From contig JAJDEQ010000222.1 in the NCBI GenBank assembly GCA_029259695.1, positions 1 through 45,203 of the forward strand: a DNA stretch of 45,203 nucleotides. The letters are read 5' to 3'. The DNA comes from Planctomycetota bacterium (GTDB lineage Bacteria > Planctomycetota > B15-G4). This document shows positions 40,635-45,203 of the stretch, piece by piece. Position 1 is the first letter of the stretch. Every line of letters begins with the position of its first letter. Made by a program: the position numbers and the translations under genes. Under the pieces are notes generated by a model, which had not been told where the DNA came from, did no database searches, and saw only the letters and a program-made list of their open reading frames with translations.

Positions 40635-43592
40635 TCACAGGTCGGACGGCAGCGTGGCCCCCATGCGCCGGTAGGCTTCGGCCTTGTCGGCCCAGCCGGC
40701 GGACTCGGCCAGGTCCCGCAGCACGCTCAGGGTCGCGGCCCGGTACTCGGCTGCAGGCTCGCCGAGCTCTGCGTAGCGAAGATCGAACTCCAGCAGCAGC
40801 TCCTCGGCGGCCTCGTACCGCTCCAGGCTGCGCAGCACGGCCACCAGGTCGTTGAGCACCTGGAGCACCTCGGGCGTGTCAGCCGCGTGGTAGCGACGCT
40901 GGAGTTCCAGCGCCTCGCGCAGGTCCCGCAGCGCCTGCTCGGCGTCGCCGGTGTTGGCGCGCGCCTCGCCCAGCCGGTGCAGCGCCGTGGCCAGGCGCCG
41001 ACTGCCGCCCGAGTCCACCTGCCGGTAGGTCGGCACCGCGCGCGACAACTGTTCGACGACGCCCTCGTCGTCATCCGCCTCGCGCAGCAGCAGCGCCAGC
41101 CCGGTGCGCTTGTCGGCCACGCCCCGGTGGTGCTCGCCGTGCCGACTCAGCGCGAGCTCGATCGCCTCCCGGTAGAGGTCCACGCCTTCGACGTAGCGGC
41201 CCTGCGACGCCAGCGTGAGCGCCAGGTTGCTGAGCGTCGTGGAGGTCAGGGCGTCGTCGGGCTCGAGCACCCGCCGCTGGATCTCGAGTGACTCGCGGTA
41301 GTACGCCTCGGCCCGGGCGTCGGCATCGGGGCCGCGCGCCATGAAGCCCAGGTTGGCCAGCGTCTCGGCGACAGTGCGGTGTTCGTTGCCGAAGAGCTCG
41401 CGACGCATGTCCAGGGCGTCGTGCAGCATGGCCTCGCCCTCGTCGAGGTCGCCGCGCACGTTGAGCACGAACGAGAGGTTGTTGAGCACGTCCGCCAGGC
41501 GCGCGTCGGGGCCGGCGTGCAACCGGCGGCGGATCTCGAGCGCCTTGGTGAGGAACTCGTAGGCCTCGTCGTAGCGGCCGGTCTCGGAACCGTTCACACC
41601 CAGTTGGGTCAGCGCGTGGGCCAGGGCGTCCTCGTCCACCAGGCTGCCGGGTTCGTCGACGTGTTCGACGGCCAGGTTGGCGGCCACGAGCAGTTGCTCC
41701 CGGGCCTGCTCGTAGAGTCCGAGGCCCATGTAGGTGTTGCCGATCGTGCCGCGCGCCGCGATCTCCAGTTCGGGCGCCTCGGCGAACTCGTCACCCACGC
41801 TGTCCGCGAAGCGGTCGAGCACCTCGACCACCGTGACCTGGTAGCCGTCCTGCTGCGGCCCCGGCGCGGACAGGATGTCCAGCAGCAGCTGGTTGATGGC
41901 CATGACCTTGTTGGCCTCGACCCGCGCCCATTGCCGTTCGCGCTCGGCCACCTCGCGCTGCTGTTCGGCCAACACCTGCTGCTCGCGCGCTTCCTGCGCG
42001 GAGCCTTCGGCGCGCAGTCGCTCCCGCTCGGCGCCTTCGGTCGCCGCGAGGGCCCGCTCCGTCTCGCTCTCCGCCAGCGTGCGCTGGGTCTCGGCGATGC
42101 CCCGCTGTCGCTGGGCCTCGTCGCGCTCTCCGCGGATCACCGTGTTCACACGCCAGAGCGCCAGCGGAGTGCCCAGCACGAGCACCAGCCCGAGGGCCAC
42201 GGCGATCGACGCCGCGCGGTTGCGGCGCGCCAGTCGCAACGTGCGCGTGACCACACCCACCGGCCGGGCGTGCACTGGACGGAAGGTGAGGAAGCGGCGC
42301 AGGTCGGCGCCCATCTCCGCCACGGTCTGGTAGCGCTTGACGGGGTCCTTCTCGATCGCCGTGAGACAGATCGTCTCCAGGTCCCGCGGGATCATCGGGT
42401 TGAGCTTGCGCGGCAACGTGGGGTCGCGGCTCTGGATGTTGCGGAACACGTCCTGGGTCGTCCGCCCGGTGAAGGGCCTGCGCAGGGTGAGCAACTCGTA
42501 CAGCGTGATCCCGAGGGAATACACGTCCGTGCGGCGATCGGCGGCGGACTGGCTGGCCGAGATCTGCTCGGGTGACACGTAGAACGGCGTGCCGGTGAAG
42601 TCGCCCGTGAGCGTCATCGAGTCGTCGGTCTCGACCAGCGCCAGACCGAAGTCGAACAACTGGGCGCGGCCGTCGCCGCGCACGAGCACGTTGCTGGGCT
42701 TCACGTCGCGGTGGATGATGCCGTGCTCGTGGGCGTGTTCGAGCCCTTCGGCCACGTCGAGCAGCAGCAGGCAGACGGTCTCGACGTAGCTGTTGCCCCA
42801 GTGCCGGGGGATCGAGGCCGAGGGCAGCGCCGCCGCGGCCGACCCCACCCCGCCGGGGGCCTCTCCGTCGGGACCGGCGGGCGAGCCGTCGCGGCCTGCG
42901 CGCGGCGTGTCGCGCGGCGCGCCGGCCGCCTCGACGCCGGTCGCCCCGACGCTGGGCGCGCCGTCACCCGGGACGCCGTTGACCGCGACCGGCGGCAGGC
43001 CCGGATCGGCCGCGGCCGCGAGGTGCTCCAGCGCCAGGTCCTCGGCCCGCAGCCCCCGGGCGATGAGCGCCGTCAGCACCTCCGCCAGCGTTCGACCTTC
43101 GACGTACTCCATCGTGAAGTACGGCACCCCGTCCGCTTCGCCCACGTCGTAGATGGGCACGATGCGCGGGTGGTTCTGTTGCGCGGCGGCCTTGATCTCG
43201 CGCTGGAAGCGCTGCAGCGCGCGGCGGTTCAGCGTCAGGCGCGACGGCAGCGCCTTGAGCGCCACGACCCGATCGAGGCGCTCGTCCCGGGCCAGGTACA
43301 CGAGCCCCATGCCGCCGTGGCCCAGGGTGCGCAGCAGCTTGTACGGCCCGATGCGCCCCTGGCTCAGCAGCCCCAGGTCGCGCAGGGTCGAGACCCGCCG
43401 GCGCAGTTCGTCCGCCTGTCGCGGGTTCTCGGCGCAGATGTCGTCCACCACCGCCGGCCCATCGCGATCGACCCGTTCCAGGCACTCGGCCACCAGGCGG
43501 GCGACCTGGGACAGACCGACCTCGGGCTCGGGATCGAGACCGGGCTCGCACGGAGGAGGATCGTCGGCAGAGGCAGGGGACGCAGGGGCCAT
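40635..43592 (-). CDS. Ser/Thr protein kinase (PknB type) with transmembrane helix and TPR array
   Basis: 985 residues from ATG 43592 (GTG 43637 is an alternative). Kinase domain about 83-440: glycine loop GHGGMG (91-96), K113, HRD at 294-296, DFG at 314-316, 'GTPFYVSPEQ' activation end. A Gly/Ala/Pro-rich insertion of about 85 residues (180-265) sits between the hinge and the HRD helix. One membrane helix (460-481), then a long coiled coil (about 485-590) with Glu/Arg/Gln, then roughly ten TPRs to the end. This layout is common in Planctomycetota and Acidobacteriota. The divergent sigma factor suggests a signalling pair. Substrate unknown. Confidence 0.93.
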   Translation of the reverse strand: MAPASPASADDPPPCEPGLDPEPEVGLSQVARLVAECLERVDRDGPAVVDDICAENPRQADELRRRVSTLRDLGLLSQGRIGPYKLLRTLGHGGMGLVYLARDERLDRVVALKALPSRLTLNRRALQRFQREIKAAAQQNHPRIVPIYDVGEADGVPYFTMEYVEGRTLAEVLTALIARGLRAEDLALEHLAAAADPGLPPVAVNGVPGDGAPSVGATGVEAAGAPRDTPRAGRDGSPAGPDGEAPGGVGSAAAALPSASIPRHWGNSYVETVCLLLLDVAEGLEHAHEHGIIHRDVKPSNVLVRGDGRAQLFDFGLALVETDDSMTLTGDFTGTPFYVSPEQISASQSAADRRTDVYSLGITLYELLTLRRPFTGRTTQDVFRNIQSRDPTLPRKLNPMIPRDLETICLTAIEKDPVKRYQTVAEMGADLRRFLTFRPVHARPVGVVTRTLRLARRNRAASIAVALGLVLVLGTPLALWRVNTVIRGERDEAQRQRGIAETQRTLAESETERALAATEGAERERLRAEGSAQEAREQQVLAEQQREVAERERQWARVEANKVMAINQLLLDILSAPGPQQDGYQVTVVEVLDRFADSVGDEFAEAPELEIAARGTIGNTYMGLGLYEQAREQLLVAANLAVEHVDEPGSLVDEDALAHALTQLGVNGSETGRYDEAYEFLTKALEIRRRLHAGPDARLADVLNNLSFVLNVRGDLDEGEAMLHDALDMRRELFGNEHRTVAETLANLGFMARGPDADARAEAYYRESLEIQRRVLEPDDALTSTTLSNLALTLASQGRYVEGVDLYREAIELALSRHGEHHRGVADKRTGLALLLREADDDEGVVEQLSRAVPTYRQVDSGGSRRLATALHRLGEARANTGDAEQALRDLREALELQRRYHAADTPEVLQVLNDLVAVLRSLERYEAAEELLLEFDLRYAELGEPAAEYRAATLSVLRDLAESAGWADKAEAYRRMGATLPSDL

Positions 43593-43617
43593 CGGTTCTG
43601 TCCACCAACATACCGTT

Positions 43618-43632
43618 GGGCCCCCGGGGCCC
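43618..43632. promoter_or_regulatory. 15-bp palindrome between kinase and sigma factor genes
   Basis: GGGCCCCCGGGGCCC is a perfect 7-1-7 palindrome. It lies 26 bases before the kinase start and 84 bases before the sigma factor start. Candidate shared operator, though GC-rich palindromes occur by chance here. Confidence 0.35.
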
Positions 43633-43715
43633 GTCACAGCACAGAATCGCCATCCGGCGGCCGCCCGTGGGATGGATTAGACTCTCAGCACGCGTTCCAT
43701 CTCCATCCGGTCTCC

Positions 43716-44498
43716 ATGCAGTCATCCTCACCCCCTCCAGCGGCGGACGGCTCCCCCCCGGGCAACGGGAGCGCCAATGGCACGTCGAACGGCGACGCGC
43801 TGCACCCGGCGCGTCCGCACCGTGCTGGTGCGGGAGACGGCGACGCGGAACGCAGCGGCGGTGCACCGACGGGCGCCGGACATCATTCTCTCGGCGCGCC
43901 GCCCGACGGCACGCTGCCGGAAGGCGAGTTGCCGCTCGACGACATGCTCGAGGAGCACCTGCCCGCGCTGCAGGCCTACGTGCGCGGTCGCGTCGACCGT
44001 CTGGTGCAAGCCAAGGAATCGAGCAGCGACCTGGTGCAGTCCGTCTGTCGCGAGGTGATCGAGCACATCGACCGCTTCGAGCACCGCAGCGCTGCAGGCT
44101 TCAAGCAGTGGCTCTACCGCACGGCCGAACGCAAGATCATCGACCGCTTCCGCTACTACACCGCCGAGAAGCGCAACGCCGCCCGGGAAGCACCCGACCT
44201 GTCCCAGTCCCTGCTGGCCGACGCCCGCGGCCTGTTCTACACCCCCAGCCACGACGCGATGATGCGCGAGGAGCTGGTGCGCGCGCAGGCGGCGTTCGAG
44301 AAGCTGCCCGATCACTACCAGCAGGTGATCGTGCTCTCGCGCCTGCAGGGTTTCAGCCACGCCCAGATCGCCGAGCACCTCGGCCGCACCGAGGGCGCCG
44401 TGCGCAACCTGCTGTACCGCGGGCTGGCCGCCATCTCCGATGCCCTCGACGGCGACGCGTCCGAGGGCGACGGGGACGGCACGACCGACAACGCCTGA
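43716..44498 (+). CDS. ECF-like RNA polymerase sigma factor
   Basis: 260 residues. The first ~70 are a low-complexity Gly/Pro/Ala tail. Region 2 is about 78-150 with 'SSDLVQSVCREVIEHIDRFEH' and 'FKQWLYRTAERKIIDRFR', the latter the -10 melting helix. Region 4 is about 195-240 with HTH 'GFSHAQIAEHLGRTEGAVRNLLYRGL'. No region 3. The 'DLVQS' start and 'WLYRTA' resemble ECF factors of Planctomycetota, which are often paired with Ser/Thr kinases; the divergent kinase fits. The kinase may control it by phosphorylation or by an unknown partner; inference. No anti-sigma gene is adjacent. Confidence 0.9.
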   Translation: MQSSSPPPAADGSPPGNGSANGTSNGDALHPARPHRAGAGDGDAERSGGAPTGAGHHSLGAPPDGTLPEGELPLDDMLEEHLPALQAYVRGRVDRLVQAKESSSDLVQSVCREVIEHIDRFEHRSAAGFKQWLYRTAERKIIDRFRYYTAEKRNAAREAPDLSQSLLADARGLFYTPSHDAMMREELVRAQAAFEKLPDHYQQVIVLSRLQGFSHAQIAEHLGRTEGAVRNLLYRGLAAISDALDGDASEGDGDGTTDNA

Positions 44499-44620
44499 CG
44501 GCTCGGCTAACGGCAGACCCGGAGCCTTCACCGTCCGGCGACGTGACCTCGGGCCGCACTGCGGCATCTCATCGGCACGCCGGGCCTTGTCGTGCCCCTC
44601 CGATCGCCACGAGGAATCCG

Positions 44621-45203
44621 ATGCACCAGCTCACGCTCTGCCGCGCCCTGATGACCCTGCTGCTGATGCTCCCGACGGTGCTGGCGGGCACGCCCCTGCC
44701 CGGAGGCAGCATCCAGGCGGCCATCGACGCGGCAACCGCCGGCGACGTGATCGAGTTGCCTGCAGGTGTCTACGACGGGGACATCGACTTCCTGGGCAAG
44801 GCGATCAGCGTGGTGGGCTCGGGGCCGCACACGGTCATCCGTGGCACGGGCACGGGGCCGGTGGTCGTGTTCGCCGGCGGCGAGTCCCACGACAGCGTGC
44901 TCGACTCGGTCACGATCACGGGCGGTAGCGCCACCCAGGGCGGCGGTGTCTTCGTCTCGGGTGCCAGCCCCACGGTCATCCGCTGCACGATCACGGCCAA
45001 CCAGGCCGGCTCGTCCGGGAGCGGCATGTACATCGGGGGCGGGTCGACCGCGCGGATCTTCAACAACCTGTTCAGCTACAACACCCGTTCCGGCGCCGGC
45101 GATCCGCACAACCTCCAGATCGTGGGCTCCGCGCCGAGCATCGTGAACAACACGATCGTGCGCAGCGACAGCAACGGCATCCTGCTGTCCGCTGCGTCCG
45201 CGG
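44621..45203 (+). CDS. Secreted right-handed beta-helix repeat protein (partial)
   Basis: At least 194 residues, open at the right edge. GAGGAA precedes the ATG by four bases. Signal peptide with hydrophobic core (about 8-22, ending VLAG). Then 'GSIQAAIDAATAGDVIELPAGVYDGDIDF' and 'KAISVVGSGPHTVIRG', the start pattern of NosD/pectate-lyase-like parallel beta-helices, and rungs of the form 'GGGVFVSGASPTVIRCTITAN' and 'SIVNNTIVRSDSNGI'. Adjacent to the sigma factor, but 122 bases separate them. Function unknown; surface or polysaccharide binding is likely. Confidence 0.75.
   Translation, partial: MHQLTLCRALMTLLLMLPTVLAGTPLPGGSIQAAIDAATAGDVIELPAGVYDGDIDFLGKAISVVGSGPHTVIRGTGTGPVVVFAGGESHDSVLDSVTITGGSATQGGGVFVSGASPTVIRCTITANQAGSSGSGMYIGGGSTARIFNNLFSYNTRSGAGDPHNLQIVGSAPSIVNNTIVRSDSNGILLSAASA

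Overview
The window is a high-GC bacterial chromosome segment, densely coded on both strands and with no gap between genes above about 260 bases. I see no rRNA, tRNA, insertion sequence, integrase or CRISPR array. A planctomycete (Planctomycetota) is the best guess. The grounds are the divergent pair of a PknB-type kinase with TPR repeats and an ECF-like sigma factor carrying the 'DLVQSVCREV' region-2 signature, very large pseudopilin-type proteins with LamG-like domains, and a beta-helix surface protein. This is inference, not proof.

Layout. (1) 1-13494, minus strand: seven genes joined by stop/start overlaps form a type II secretion / type IV pilus-like assembly operon. In transcription order they are a membrane protein with beta-rich periplasmic part, a PilM-PilN fusion, a PilO-like protein, a TPR protein, a GspG-type major pseudopilin, a minor pseudopilin with a ConA-like domain, and a giant GspK-like protein that runs off the left edge. 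A good sigma70-type promoter lies at 13535-13563. Secretin, ATPase and peptidase are not in the window. (2) 13756-17073: a secreted GH2-family glycosidase. (3) 17183-19733, minus: modABC molybdate transporter. (4) 19791-23390, plus: ribH-nusB-ftsY, then an O-antigen-ligase-like membrane protein. (5) 23617-24559: an NsrR-like Rrf2 regulator followed by a single-domain globin, a likely nitric-oxide response pair. (6) 24617-29069, minus: purD-fur and feoA-feoB with a Fur box in front of feoA. (7) 29139-31184: a second O-antigen-ligase-like protein fused to TPRs. (8) 31349-39237, plus: a cbb3-type cytochrome oxidase locus with unusual make-up (dihaem cytochrome c, ccoN, ccoO, two small membrane proteins, ccoI, a SafE/DsbD_2-type membrane protein, a short ccoG). 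(9) 39416-40489: an outer-membrane barrel-like lipoprotein. (10) 40635-44498: divergent Ser/Thr kinase-TPR and sigma factor genes. (11) 44621 to the right edge: a partial beta-helix surface protein.

Together the genes suggest a Gram-negative heterotroph able to respire at low oxygen. Iron (Feo/Fur), copper (CcoI) and molybdate supply, nitric oxide defence (Rrf2/globin) and the cbb3 oxidase make a coherent micro-oxic theme. The first third is devoted to an envelope-spanning pseudopilus machine whose proteins repeatedly carry beta-sandwich domains. That operon and the atypical cbb3 locus are the most likely places for undescribed biology. Several intergenic spacers also contain short perfect direct repeats or strong dyads.
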